In this document: in pieces, positions 1 to 11,950 of the stretch
Layout of the letters: each line of letters begins with the position of its first letter
How positions within the stretch are numbered: position 1 is the first letter of the stretch
NCBI GenBank assembly: GCA_022702705.1
Contig: CM040439.1
Span: forward strand, 26,564,345 to 26,628,344
Direction of reading: 5' to 3'
DNA: 64,000 bases
DNA from: Papilionanthe hookeriana x Papilionanthe teres
Taxonomy: Eukaryota; Streptophyta; Magnoliopsida; Asparagales; Orchidaceae
The notes under the pieces: model-generated
What the model was told of the DNA's origin: nothing
The model's input: only the letters and a program-made list of their open reading frames with translations
Databases searched by the model: none
Position numbers and translations under genes: made by a program

Positions 1-153
1 CATGCATACCACTCAAATCTTTAGCATTGTATCAAAAATATCATAATATTTTTATGCCTAGGTTTATCACACAAAGGTGTTGCTACTGTAAATATCAAAC
101 TTTGGGTGTTAGATATGTACATAGTTAAAAATTGTATTGTATGAATGTAAATT
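1..153. repeat. Foldback MITE-like repeat, copy A (cut by window edge)
   Basis: The right part reads GGTGTTAGATATGTACATAG and then TGTATGAATGTAAATTT, the inverted form of the family terminus (TTTRCATACATACC ... TTTACATATCTAACACC). The left part starts within GCATACCACTCAA, so the terminus is just outside the window. It lies beyond the last visible exon of the TPR gene. The family has many other copies in the window; identity of this copy is by eye. Confidence 0.55.
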
Positions 154-180
154 TGTCAAAAAAAACTCTAAAACAAATAC

Positions 181-413
181 CAAAATGACTTTCAGCCTTG
201 GTAAGTGCCTTTGTCAACAGCTCCTCTGCCTCGTTAAACTTCCTGAATTAAAATTCTGCTATCAAAGCATGAACATGAAGAGATAAAACCAGATTCAAAT
301 ACTGCGACCAAAAGGGAAGAAATAAAAGGATCAAAGCACGAAAACGCAAAAGAATTTTATAAGATGGTTTAATTATAAAGAAAATACAACCCTGGTTGCT
401 GAAATACAATATG

Positions 414-455
<42 letters not shown>

Positions 456-644
456 AAAAAGATTGATCGACAGTCGGAGACCGCCAATCAATCCCTATAT
501 TTTTTGAACTGACCGAGGAGCGGACCCCCCTTCCAGTCATGTGTGTTATTCAAATCCACCCGTCATGGGTGGGATTCGAACCCCTGACCCGAGAGACTTA
601 CACCAAAGGCCGCAACCAATGAGCCAAGGCACGCGCACATGACA

Positions 645-680
<36 letters not shown>

Positions 681-2832
681 CAAAAATATAATAAGAGAGA
701 AGAGCTTACCCCAAATGGGACAGAAGCTGACCTAGTGCACAAGTAGCTCCCAAAAGAACTTCCTCAGAAACCATGTTTGAAGATGACATAAAAGAATTAT
801 CTGAAATAGCTTGTGTCTCAGGAACACGTAGCACTTTTTCATATAAATCCTCTGCCAATGATAAATTGCCAGTAGCATGTGAAAATTCCCCATAACTGAG
901 GGAAGGATTTCCTGAAAAACAATAAAAAGGATTGAAGTTTTTCTCTATATAGATAATTTGGAAAGTAAAGATAAGTATAAAAAAGTATAAATCACCTGTT
1001 TGATCTGTACTGTCCACAAAATCCACTTTGCAATCACTAAAGAGTGCTTCCGCTAATGAAAACAGCCAAGATTCCTTCATTAATCCGAACCAAAAATTAA
1101 TTACAATCAAAGTAGGGTAACAAGAACAAGGATATAAACCTGATTTAAGTTCTCCAAGAATAAGATGAGCCAGTCCTTTGATAGCTCTAGCCCGAGAGCT
1201 TGCAGCCTCCAATACAGAATTGCCTCCGGAGCTGCTATTTAACAATTGGAAGCACTCATTTGAGAGGGCCAACGAAGAAGAATCCTAAGAAAATCATCTT
1301 TTAAATAAATGTTCAAAAGAATAGAGCAATATAAAAGATAATGTGGTGTGACAAACCTGCCCTGCCTCAAGATTTAGACCTATCAGAGCTTCCCATGCTG
1401 CAACTGCACATCATTTCAAGAAGAAATAAAACTTAGTACCTTCTTTAACAAAGTGACATTATATGATTCAGGAAAAGTATAGTTATCATATACATTCTCT
1501 TTATATTTCCCATTCATTTGCGACAAAAGGGTTAACATCCAGCTCACATAATAGTTCAACCCATAGACTCAAAACCAATTCGAATAGTGTTAATTTTCTC
1601 TTCTAAATTGTAATTCACAAGTCCATAAGTTCTTTGTTTTCCTATCCCCTCCCCTCCCTAAATTTCTCCCCATTTGTGTAGGAATTATTTTCCAACTCCC
1701 TGCAACATCCATGTCTTCCCCTGTAAGTCAGGTCCAACTCCTCGCATAATCCCTTTGAACGAGTTATCTTCAATCCTATCATTGGTGGGTGGTTACTCAG
1801 AGGCACAATGGCGCAACCACGGATATCAGACTAAAGTGATATAAGTCTCATGACAATTCTTTAAGGCTATGAGAAATCATCATCTTCTTGTAAGAACCTA
1901 GTCAAGTTAGCCTCAAGTCTTGGCTTTTGACCAATCGGTTAACCAATCTATAGTTGGGTCAATCTTGTTTTAGCCGAATTCAATCCAAACCCCAATACTT
2001 ATCTTACACCCACACAAAAAGGCCTAAGAGACTGTAATCTATAGCACTTGCAAAACATGTGAAATGATCAATCAAAAAGAAACAAAACCATTTAAATAAT
2101 CACGTTTATACTAGGTAAGTTTTAATTACCTTTTATGGCAAGAGATGCACCGTCCAAATCATGAACCATCTGAAGCTTTTCGATGGAATCTTGAAGCCCG
2201 CCTCTACACCCACATTCAATAGATGTTAGATTTCTAAGCTACTGCACCTAGAATCATTTCAGTATTGTAGTAAACATACAATAATCTTGTACCGTGATAA
2301 AGGCTTAAGTATGATAATAAAATGAAAAGGACAAATAGTAGATACAAAAAATCTAAGCAAAGAAATGAAGGGGAAAAGAACCTTTCATAAAGTAAAGTAG
2401 ACATTGCAAGCATAAGCATCCCCAATGCATCCTCGGTGGATTCCCCTCCTCTTAAGTTGGAAATCCCTTGCTCCAGCACCATTAGTGATTGTGTGTATGA
2501 ATCTCCTGCAGAAGCAATACAAAGATAAATAAAATCTTAAACGTAATTCCTATGTGACCAATAAAAAGAGGAAAAAAGAGGTAAAAAGAATCATTCTCGA
2601 GTCTAAACATGCCTGATTTCTGAGACCTAGCGTGCCCAAGGGCATACTGAATCATCTGCTGAGCAACTTGGTTGCAGTGAGGCTCATCCACGCCAATGGT
2701 TCCATAGAACATCGCCCGTAAAACAGCCATATCACAGCTACGACAGCTGATATCAGGTAAAACAGCAGATTTTGGTTTCGTAGTAATGGTTGCTGCTCTT
2801 GAGAAAGCTCTCCTCAGAACATATTGAAGCAT
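181..2832 (-). CDS. TPR-like superfamily protein, N-terminal part (gene continues off the left edge)
   Basis: Eight exons join in one frame: 2832-2613, 2505-2382, 2203-2130, 1397-1357, 1284-1140, 1052-996, 911-710 and 242-181, giving 308 residues before the window ends. The protein begins MLQYVLRRAFSRAATITTKP, a basic, Arg-rich, acid-free start that could be an organelle targeting signal. The rest is helical. Segments such as SYGEFSHATGNLSLAEDLYE and FNEAEELLTKALTKAESHFG have the spacing of tetratricopeptide repeats, so a scaffold or protein-interaction role is likely; no catalytic motif is visible. Intron 1 uses a GC donor (2612-2611), because the nearby GT site breaks the frame. Exon 6 starts at 1052 because only that acceptor keeps phase (ELKS|AEALFSD). 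Intron 7 holds a SINE. Family assignment is moderately sure; the exact orthologue is unknown. Confidence 0.72.
455..638 (-). mobile_element. tRNA-derived SINE with target-site duplication
   Basis: Read on the minus strand, the head carries a pol III A box TGGCTCATTGG (626-616) and a perfect B box GGTTCGAATCC (582-572), 33 bases apart, as in tRNA-derived SINEs. About 110 bp of unrelated tail follow and end in an AT run. ATGACAATATATATATAT occurs on both sides (411-428 and 639-656), which is a target-site duplication of about 18 bp; the microsatellite blurs its exact end. It sits inside intron 7 of the TPR gene, in the same orientation. It is not a functional tRNA: there is no acceptor-stem pairing beyond the B box. 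Confidence 0.8.
651..681. repeat. AT/GT microsatellite
   Basis: A run of AT followed by about twelve GT units directly next to the SINE target duplication. A second AT run (417-452) lies at the other side of the SINE. Confidence 0.9.
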
Positions 2833-4640
2833 AGCTTGAGCCAGAAAACTACAAAATAGATAGAGATGGAAAAAATGAAAATGCAGATGGGTTGTTAGCT
2901 TAAATCATTCAACACATAAATGGATGCATAAATATATACACTCCATGCCCAAAAAATGATGATTTTTGAGACAAGGGCAACTATAATACATGAAGTTTCA
3001 AGATAAAAATTTGATTTTTTCCTTTTTTTCTATTGTAAAGCTTAAACTGCACATTGCAACCTTCATCATTGTCATCATTAGCCTTATCTCAACTATTTGG
3101 GGTGGACTTAATGAATCTTGATTTTCCATTCTTACTTGTTGAGTGTTACATAGAGTATTAAACATATTATTCACAACACATTTTAAACAACGTTTATCCA
3201 TGTGATCTTAGGGTTAACCCTTCTTCATGATACTAAGACATTTTATCTACTCATCATCTAAAAGGAACATTATCTATCATTCATTGTGCATGTCTAAAAC
3301 TTCATCTCCAATTTCAATTATATCATCTTAAATTTGTGGCACTCCAACAATTCTTCTAATATAATGAGTCAATAATTTATTCTTTCAAGTTTGGTGACAC
3401 ATCCATCTTAATCTTTCCATTTTATGACGCTCGACATACATATCAACAACTTGTCAGTCCTGAAACTCAATTCTATATGGCATCATTGGCTTTATTGAGT
3501 TTTCATAAATTTCAAACCTACATGATATCCTATAGTCGAATAAGATTCTTGAGGCATTCTACATTTTTAATCTCCTAAGATTACATCTAGAACCAATATC
3601 ATCAATCAATGTAATGACTTGAAAATTTTCCCCTGGAAAGATTTTAATTTGCTGATTGGGTTGATTCAATCCAACCAATATTAGAGTGGTTAATCAAAAG
3701 ATAGACCGGACAAAACTACTTGCTGACTTGATTAAAGAGGTTGCTGACTCAATCTGGGTGATTCACAACTCAACCATTTTTAAACTCAACCGGAGTACTC
3801 GACTTGAATAGTAGAGAAGTAGCGTGCAAGGATGACTTGACCTGCATAAGCCTTATATTGATGAAAATCTGATGTTGTTCCCTCTACTTACTATACCCTT
3901 ATATTTTAACATTATCAGGAGATTCATTAAACCCGATAGGCTTTACTGATAGGAGATTCATTAAACCCGATTAACTCAGATAGTTGAGCCTTTGGGATAT
4001 ATGTATGTATATATATCAATTACCATCCCTACATTTTAAGAACATATTGGATTGATTACTCATGATTCTCTGGAGAAAAAAACATTGGATTCTGAGCAAG
4101 GCTTTCTATGGACGATCAATGTAAATTTTTTTATCTATGATTCGATAGCTCACGGGTAGGCTTGACCTAGCTAGGATAATGCAGGTTTGATTTAAGTGTA
4201 GTCAGTATTTCGGATCAAGAAGACTATTGTCGATGTCCAATTTATCCAGGCAGATAGATTGGTGAAGCGGCTCCCCAGCAGTGAGGATTTGTAACAATAA
4301 TATTATTTCAACTTATATGGGTTAAAAAAAGACATATAGAAGAAGATGAAAGGATCGGATCAATTATGCTGAACACATATGTTTCACTGAAGAAGCTCTA
4401 TCTTGCTCCTCCACATGCTCATTTTCCCATTCCAAGAACCAGCAAGTGAAACAGAAGAAACCAGAGGCGGAGAATTATTTAAGAAAAAAGAAAATTTTAC
4501 CCGGCCGGAGAAGAAAGGGTGGAGCCGAGAAGGGGAGATAGAGGAAAGGCGAGAGAGCTGAGAGATTCAACTCGACGACATGGAGGAAGCGGATGATCGG
4601 AGGCTTAGGTTTTTATTCCCGACTATCACTCAAAGAAGAC
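2833..4640 (-). other. Probable 5' leader and 5'UTR intron of the TPR gene
   Basis: A CT-rich stretch on the minus strand (about 4640-4501) looks like a plant 5' leader and ends in a good donor, CCGG|GTAAAATT (GT at 4500-4499). Just upstream of the start codon is a good acceptor, TATTTTGTAG| (AG at 2850-2849), leaving 16 bases of leader before the ATG at 2832. I infer one intron of about 1.65 kb inside the 5'UTR, which would contain the LINE relic at 3060-3640. A short ATG reading frame of four codons lies in the distal leader (around 4580). No TATA box was assigned. Confidence 0.4.
3060..3640 (-). mobile_element. RTE-type LINE relic, 3' end of the reverse-transcriptase ORF
   Basis: The minus-strand conceptual translation contains MERLRWMC, then IRRIVGVPQI, preceded by IKPMMPYRIEF. 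This order matches the C-terminal part of plant RTE LINE ORF2 (…AIRPAMLYG…MRMLRWMCG…IR.KVGVAPI). Several stops interrupt it. Downstream is the CCAAATAGTTGAGATAAGGC segment and then ATGATGACAATGATGAAGG, the short TGATGA-like tail typical of this clade. It is old and truncated, with no intact ORF. Confidence 0.7.
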
Positions 4641-6186
4641 GATTGATTGATTCTTGATTGCAAAGGAGCGAATTTTGTATCAGAATATTTTTATTACATT
4701 TTTGTTATAATAATTTTCTAATTATTATATTTATTTCAAAATAAATAAAATTTAATTTAATTATATATTTATTTTGAAATCATTTGCCAATTATAAAATT
4801 TATCAAAAATGAATTTCAATTTTTTGGATAGAAATAATACATTCTTTAAACTTTTTTTTTTTTTTTGATGTCACGTCTTTTTAAATGATAATATAACATC
4901 TTAACATAAAAACCTATAAATTTATTTAAATTTCTTTCAAAATTTTAATGATTATCCTGTGAAACACACTCAAAGAATAAAATAAAGGATAAGAGAAAGT
5001 AAGAGAGAGAAAACATTAGAGTGAAAATGATACTTAGATTAACCTGAACATTTCATTAGTTTTTCACTATAAAAATGACTCCTTATTTATAAGCAAAATG
5101 AATATAAATTATACAATTATATACTTGTCCCTACTTAAATAAGGACGTCTCGAGAAATTTTTGTTAAAATAAATACATGAATAAATAAATAAATAAAGTC
5201 TCTGGCTCAACTATCCCTAGGATCCACGGTCCTCGAGTTATCCAGGTTCATTTGGTGGATTTAATTGAGTATGGGCAGATAGTGGATTCTCATATGTGGG
5301 TCAGTCGGTCGACCTCGTGGAGGACAGTCAGTAGGCTTGGCTGAGGACATTCGGTCGGCTTGGTTGAGGACAATTAGTCAACTTCGCTAAAGACAGACGG
5401 TTGACTTAACTAAAATAATCAGTAGAGTTATGAGGGTCCTTGGGTCGTCGGATTTCACTCTGACCTGTGGCCTGACTGATAGCTATTGACCTCTTAAGTG
5501 AGATTCTCGTTGCCAAGATGAAACTAAGCTATCAGGCAAAAGACACATTATCATAATCCAACAGGTAATCCACCGCTTTAATAGAAAAACTAGAGAATTT
5601 ATGTGGGTGTCGCGTTGGGCACCTAAATAATCTTGACAAGTCTAGAAGGTTCCTTTAAGGTGACTCGTGTTATTTTGGGGAGTCTGGTTGATCCCTTCAG
5701 TCGCACATGTCCTTATCTTTGACTTGAAGGGCTTTCGTTCAACATGATTTGTACACCGTTTCAATGGGGTCATGGTTAGACAGTAGACACTTGATCATGT
5801 GGGCTTATGTTAATGTGACTTTCGATATCTTGATGTCATATTTGACCTTGCTTGTCTTTTCATTCAAAAGATTTCTCAAGATTCGTGCTGACAAATTTTA
5901 GGTGCACCCCATCCATACCAAACCATAATTGATTGAGCACTGCAGAATCCAATAATCTCTTCATGAAATTTGGCATTTGGAAAAAGGCCTTATTCGGTAG
6001 AAATTTAAACAATAATGTACAAAAAATATAACTTTAAACTGAACAACTGTAATAAATAAATAAAAAAGACAAACATTACACTTCCATATGATCTCTTATA
6101 AAATAAAATAAAAAGTTTTCCAACAATAATGGAATATTTTTCTGAGAATAATTGTTGAAGAATTCCAACTGATGAGAAAAAATCTT
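4641..6186. other. Intergenic, no gene seen
   Basis: AT-rich from 4650 to about 5180. Then comes a stretch (5200-5990) with repeated GGTCGGTCGAC / CGGTCGGCTTGG-like words, seen also near 40.2, 50.3, 52.0 and 53.5 kb, probably decayed LTR sequence. No open frame that I would call a gene. Confidence 0.5.
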
Positions 6187-9100
6187 TTAGAGCCCCAAAT
6201 TCTTTTTTAACTGATCGAGAGCAGCTTCTATTTCATCAATGTTATCTTCAATGCTAATTTCCTTGTTCTCCTCAGCTTGAAACTCATTTTTAGAGTTTTC
6301 ACTGAAAGGATTTTCTTCTGTTTCAGCGCCAGAGTCATTAATATTTAGCTCCTTCTCTAAGAACTCAACAAACTCCTCCCCAATGTCCTGTTAAATAACA
6401 CCGCAATCAAAATAAGGAAGAATGCAACAGCATGTTTCATTTTGGGTGATTTTTTTAAGTGATTAATGATTCAATCGTGTTATAATAGATTTCCTCTTCA
6501 GAAAGATCAAGACGACAGAGTAAACAAAAAAAGCTCGGGCGAGCTCAAATGTTTAGCTCAGCTCACTAAACAAATGAGCAAGAAAATTTTGGGATAATTA
6601 TAGAGCACCCGAAAGATTGATATTTAAACGCCCAGGTGATTTTTTGAACTACCAAACCGATATATTTCTGTGTGCCACGATCAAACCGTTGAGAATTTAA
6701 CATAAAGTTGAAAATATAGGTTGGGATTTAATCATGAATTTTGATATTAGAGTAAGAAATTCAAAAATGGATGAAAGAGAGTACTTGATTTATAAGTAGC
6801 AATGTTTTGGTTGCTCTGTATGTAATTGCCCTTCTTTTTTTTTTTTTTGTTTGTATTTGCCTCATTTACTCATCAAGCCAAAACATTGGTATGTAAAAGT
6901 TATTCATGAACATAAACTTTAGTTGAATGTCTTTACATAAATTATAGAATATACATGCTGATGCTACACATGTGCATTTATCTATATATAAATGAGCTAA
7001 TCAAAATCGAACAGGGTTATGTTTGTAGTTGGCTCACCATGTAAACGAGCTAAAATAAATCAATCGAACTCAGGCTAATTATAAAGTCGAACGCAATTTT
7101 TTATGGATCTAATAGTAAGCATCCAGATAAAACTTACTGCCAATTCCTCCCATAAGCTTTTAGGTTTCTCCTGTGAGTTTATGCCTGCTTCCCAATTCTG
7201 AAACTCTATCTGCAAATCCTTGAAGAAGTCCGCTGCATTAAATAAAATTCATTTTACTCAGTTAAACGATTTCCTACAAGAAAACTTGCAAGATCTATCA
7301 AAAATATGAAAATAACAATTAGCTTGCACACATCCCAACACATAAAAAAACTACCTATTGTTATTTGAACTTCTCTCAGAAATTGACCTGCAGAATTAAA
7401 TGTGTAGTATAAGGATATGCTATTAATCCATCATCCATATCCTAAAAACTTTACAGCTCATTAAAAGCGACAGGAAAGGATTAACATAGTTCATCAATAG
7501 AAGATCTATAAAGCATGAATGATTCTGGAGCATGAATACATATGAAACATATGCCTAAGAAATATTTGATGCTTTCGGAAAATTGAACAACAGGATTCAA
7601 TATGGGTACAATGTAAAACTAAAATGAATTTTCCAATTGAAAATTAATGAGAACATATATTGGACAATGATATATCCCACAAAGATTTACAAATTACAAA
7701 GCATATTGCCACAGGTTTCAGATTTAGCACGATATTAGGTATAGAAGCAAAAACTCTTAGAAAACAATTACTTGAAACTTTAATAGTTGAATTTGTTTGA
7801 ATGCAGGTTTAGAAGAATTTACATGGATGGAAGAAATGAGAATATTAAAAGAAAAAAATATGTTACCCAACAAAGAAGGCTAAAAAGTTAGATGATTAAT
7901 TAGCGAAATAATGGAAGTAACAACCATTAGGAAGTTGGGCAGAAAGAACAAGTAAAAACCTCCCCAAGACAATTTACTTGATCAATCATTGCTCTCAATG
8001 AAGTTTAATCAGATGACCTGAACATGGCCAAGATTATATCGCTATCAGAGTTTCCACATCTCCTTTGGAGAATAACGAGAGTTTCAACATACCAAAGAGA
8101 AGAGTAATTTAAACCAGAAAAATACAAAAGCTATAGGTTTGTTGCTAAAGTACAAAGGTGAATATAGTAAATAGAACAAGGCTTATAATGAAGATAATAC
8201 GAGAACGGTGCTGGGTCATCAAGTAATCCCACCAAAATAGACAGTGAAATAGGATGAAACAATGGACAGAATTTAGATCATGGCCATTATAAGAAACTTA
8301 TTAAGAATGGTAGGTTAAAAGACAAAACAGGGAGAGAAACTCACTATAGAATTAAAGGACATCTACCAAATAAGATCTAAATAATAACAGCATGAGTTTT
8401 AAAATAAATTTTTAGGGCTCATTTAGAGCTTGCCATTGAGCTAAGCAGGCCAAAATTTCATGGGGGAAACTAGGGGAGTTTTCGAACTTTAGGCGTATGC
8501 ATTATAGGCTAGAGCATCACTTTGAATGTTTGAAGCACGCCTTTTACACTTGTAAGAGGAGTGATCACCCCATGTTAAAATTTAGATAAATTAAATTATT
8601 AGAATTGTCAATGAAACTATCTACTTAAATAGAAAACTTTTGTTCTCTCAATGTTATTGCTATAGCCAATAGAAACAGAAAATTTAAACGCATAAGCCGA
8701 CCCAGACAACACTCTACTCGCCCATTAACCCCTCTCTGACTTGCTCAATCAATGCTCTCTCACAATAACTCACTTGCTCGATTAATCTCCCACATCAACT
8801 TTGCTCTCTCACCAATCTATTAAGACCATTTCATTTCCACGGACACTCATCTTAATCGCAAGCACACAAGTCAATGGCATGATTCATTAAGCTTTTAGGA
8901 TCTTAGGAGCCTAGATGCTAGTTTATTTGTTTTATATTTACATATTTTTATAATAAACTTTTATTTAGTTCTCTCAATCTCATACTTGGCTAACAAATTC
9001 TTGGCTAATGGTTTATGTTTGTGTTGATACAACTTGGAGTTTAAATATGAATGAAATTACTATGGATTTTAAAATTTGAACTTTATATCAAATTTATTTC

Positions 9101-10991
9101 TTTATATTTTATTTTTAATCATGCCTTTCCTTTATGAAATATTTAAGATGTAAATTCACAAGGCTAATCATTCCTTTGAGCTTACACCCCATCCCTATGA
9201 CAATAATAAAATACCTCATCTTCCGTCCCAACTATTTCAAACGTTAGGAATGATTTAAGAATTACAATACAAACTCAATTTGCTCTCTTCATTGCACAAG
9301 GAAATAAAGCTTTTGAAGAGAAGCGCATTTGTTCGAATACGACAATTAATAAAATACCTCATATTACGTCCCAACTATTTGAAACGTTAGGAATGATTTA
9401 AGGATTAAAATACAAACTCACTTCGCTCTCTTCATTGCACAAGGAAATAAAGCTTTCGAAGAGGAGCGCATTTGTTCGACTATGAAAATTAATAAAATAC
9501 CTCATCTTCCGTCCCAACTATTTCAAACATTAGAATGATTTAAGGATTACAATACAAACTCACTTCGATCTCTTCATTGCACAAGGAAATAAAGCTTTCG
9601 AAGAGGAGCGCATTTGTTCGACTCAACTAGATAGGAAGAGGAGAACAAATCAAGCCTCTAATAATCAATAGACAAATTAATTCCCTTTGTTAGAAGTATC
9701 TCAAATGAAAGAAAATTTGATCGACAAAGTGCCTTGAGTAGCTAACTGAGGAACAAAAAAGATTTTGAAATGCTGATAAAACATGTTTTATAATGACAAT
9801 ATTGCCCACAAATTGATCGTAGACCTCGGCTCCCTACCAAACTCTTTTAGTTATATAGTTGTAATTAAATAAACCATAGCTCAAGTTCACATTAAATTTA
9901 GTCGGACAATTTCACCGGGAAGACCCCGCGCATGATCCATCCATGATCAAGCCAGAAAGTTCTTTAGAGTCTAAACTATCCAAAAAATTTGCCATTACTC
10001 TGCTTTATAAAAATTTTCCGTATCAAAATGATAGCCAATATCCTATTGTCCCATGCCATTTTCACGCTCCACACCCATCCATCCACTATCTTCAATCTTT
10101 TTAAAATTCAATGGAAAAAAAATTAACAGAATAAAGGGGCTTTTACACACATACCACGGAATTCTTCTGCATATACATATCTAACACCCAAACTTCAATT
10201 TTTACATACATGCCACCTTTTCTATTTATATAAATAAAAGGTGCCTTGGAATTTATTGAAAAATTGAAGTTTACGTGTTAGATATGTATAAGAATTCCGA
10301 GGTAGTCATGTAAATCCTTCTAAAAATAGGTGTGAACTGCCAAGTAGACATTTTTTTCGGGAAATAAGATAACAGACCCCTTCCATACCTAGCCCATAAA
10401 AATCTTCTTCTTGGGAAGCCTGCCGACTTCTTTGATTTTCACGTTTACTTGTGGAATAACCAAACTTTGACTGAGTTCCTGATCCTAATAAAGTAGTATA
10501 GGCATGCTTGATCCGCATGAACTTCTCCTGCGCGTTCGGCTGTTCCAAAATCAACATTCAGCAATACATTTCACCCCCACCATCAAAAAGCTCCAATTTT
10601 TACCAGAAAGGCAAGAGCGGAAACCAACCGCAGCTCCATAAGATAATAAAGCAACGCTCACCTCCTTGTTAACGTCAGGATGGTATTTCAGGGCGAGTCT
10701 TCTGTAAGCCTTCTTGATCTCCTCCGGTGTGGCGGAGGAAGAGACGCCCAACACCTCGTAAGGCGATTCCCTCCGGCTCGCCCTCAAACAGGTACCGCCT
10801 CTTCCTTTTGAGGAGTAAAGCCCATCGCGGCCATACGAAGCAAGGGAGGGAAGAGACGAAGTAGAGCGTAGGGGCCGGAACAGCGAACAATTAGGGTTAT
10901 AAAAACGGTGAGTAAGGGGAAGAGAAGGGGAGGAAGCGGGATAGCAAGGAAGAAGATGAGGGTTTAGAATTTGCATAGAAGCAGCAGGCAA
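6187..10991 (-). CDS. Plastid-type DnaJ (J-domain) co-chaperone
   Basis: Five exons: 10991-10662, 10539-10389, 7387-7355 (33-nt microexon), 7232-7138 and 6387-6187, 810 nt, 269 aa. The first ~70 residues are rich in Ser, Pro and Arg and poor in acids, like a chloroplast transit peptide. The J domain follows (about 76-130) with [20 protein letters not shown], the HPD triad at 104-106 and the last helix [14 protein letters not shown] in exon 2. There is no Gly/Phe region or cysteine-rich zinc domain. The C-terminal half is acidic, with [34 protein letters not shown] and a helical end [18 protein letters not shown] proteins stimulate Hsp70 ATPase through HPD; the client here is unknown. ATG at 10991 gives the longest frame; M6 is an alternative start. 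The 3-kb intron 2 holds a foldback MITE and a 143-bp triplicate. Confidence 0.9.
6530..7090. repeat. Degenerate GAGCTC/AAACGAGC repeat in DnaJ intron 4
   Basis: Words such as GGCGAGCTCAAATGTTTAGC at the left and AACGAGCTAAAATAAATC at the right resemble the GAGCTCG/GCTCGTTTA dispersed repeat seen more clearly at 54.16-54.26 and 60.93-61.08 kb. Boundaries are unclear. Confidence 0.35.
9203..9627. repeat. Three tandem copies of a 143-bp unit
   Basis: The marker AAAATACCTCAT recurs at 9208, 9351 and 9494, a constant 143-bp step, and each copy runs through CGTCCCAACTATTT, CATTGCACAAGGAAATAAAG and GAGCGCATTTGTTCGA. Copies 2 and 3 share differences against copy 1 (for example AGCTTTCGAAGAGGAGCG versus AGCTTTTGAAGAGAAGCG). 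The array lies in intron 2 of the DnaJ gene. No known family recognised. Confidence 0.92.
10142..10314. repeat. Foldback MITE-like repeat, copy B (best-preserved)
   Basis: A 173-bp element with long inverted ends. The left arm, TTTACACACATACCACGGAA TTCTTCTGCATATACATATC and onward through TAACACCCAAACTTCAAT, matches the complement of the right arm (ATTGAAGTTTACGTGTTAGA to GAGGTAGTCATGTAAA) over about 60 bp. The centre contains a further small palindrome (CACCTTTTCTATTTATATAA followed by ATAAAAGGTG). It sits 75 bp inside intron 2 of the DnaJ gene. Confidence 0.85.
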
Positions 10992-11950
10992 AGGATGGCA
11001 GAAAGCTCATCAGACTCCCCATATATTTCTGCAGAACAGGTTTATTTTGCCCCTTTTTCACATAATTCTTTTGAATTTATATATCTAACACCTATAGTTT
11101 TATATTTATATTTATAACAATCTGGATTGATTAATTTATACATTAGAAGGGACATTTGATTTTTAAAAAAATAGTTAAATACTTTTTTTTTTTTGTTAAA
11201 AATTAGAGAGCTGTGTGTATAAGAATCATTTGTCATTTACATCAATAAGGAAGATAAATTTCAAATATAAATTATGTAAATAAATTTCTCTTAATTTTTT
11301 TAGAAATTTTTTTTAGAATCTTCCCCGAAATTTGAAAAAGTAAACGTCTTTTTGCGCAGATGTTTAAAAATATTAAGCATAAACATGTTTAGCACTTCAC
11401 AACAGATTAAAATAAACAATTTACAAAGAGATAATTAATCAAAATAAAGTGCATTTATGAATCGATCAGAGAAAAAAGCCATTGAATCTGTAAATATGAG
11501 TGCAGTAGCAGAAGAAGATAAGAGAACATAATGAAAAGAAGAAGTGTTCTATGAAATATAAATAAGACATAGAGTTTAAGGAAAATTCCAGCCTCGCCTA
11601 AACTCAACTTCTCTCCACATGGAGACATTTTTACAGTCACTCTAAAAACATCTGTTCTCTCTTTTTTTAGTACATTCTTCTTCCTTCAACTCATCTTTAC
11701 ATCCACAAACAAACTTAAAACTTAAAACTTAAAACTTAAACTTGTACACATCTCTGCTATCAGTCATTTGTTTGATACTTGTTGACCTCATCTTCCTCAA
11801 CATCTACTATAATAAACCTCATACTACAGAAATTTACAGTTTTAAGTACACATAACTAATTTATTTGCAATCAACTTGGAACAGCCTAAACAGAAAGATG
11901 AAAGAGGGAGCTCAAACTAGCCTCAGTTAGCTGTACAACTTCCTTATCCT
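10992..11950. other. DnaJ promoter side / Pumilio downstream region
   Basis: No gene seen. A degraded foldback-family copy may occupy about 11055-11235 (ATATCTAACACCTATAGTTT inside). The stretch 11240-11950 is AT-rich and should contain the Pumilio 3'UTR, since the stop codon is at 11951-11953. It includes a four-fold direct repeat of AAACTTAAAACTTA near 11710-11740. Confidence 0.5.

Noticed and set aside
541..640. A functional tRNA gene (GGTTCGAATCC T-arm present)
   Set aside because: No pairing acceptor stem or anticodon arm, and target duplications flank a longer unit with a non-tRNA tail; a SINE explains it.
4581..4658. A 25-codon plus-strand frame starting MEEADDRR
   Set aside because: Too short, no homology recognised, and it overlaps what looks like the minus-strand leader of the TPR gene.
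9203..9627. CRISPR-like array
   Set aside because: Three 143-bp direct repeats without short repeat/spacer structure, inside a plant intron.
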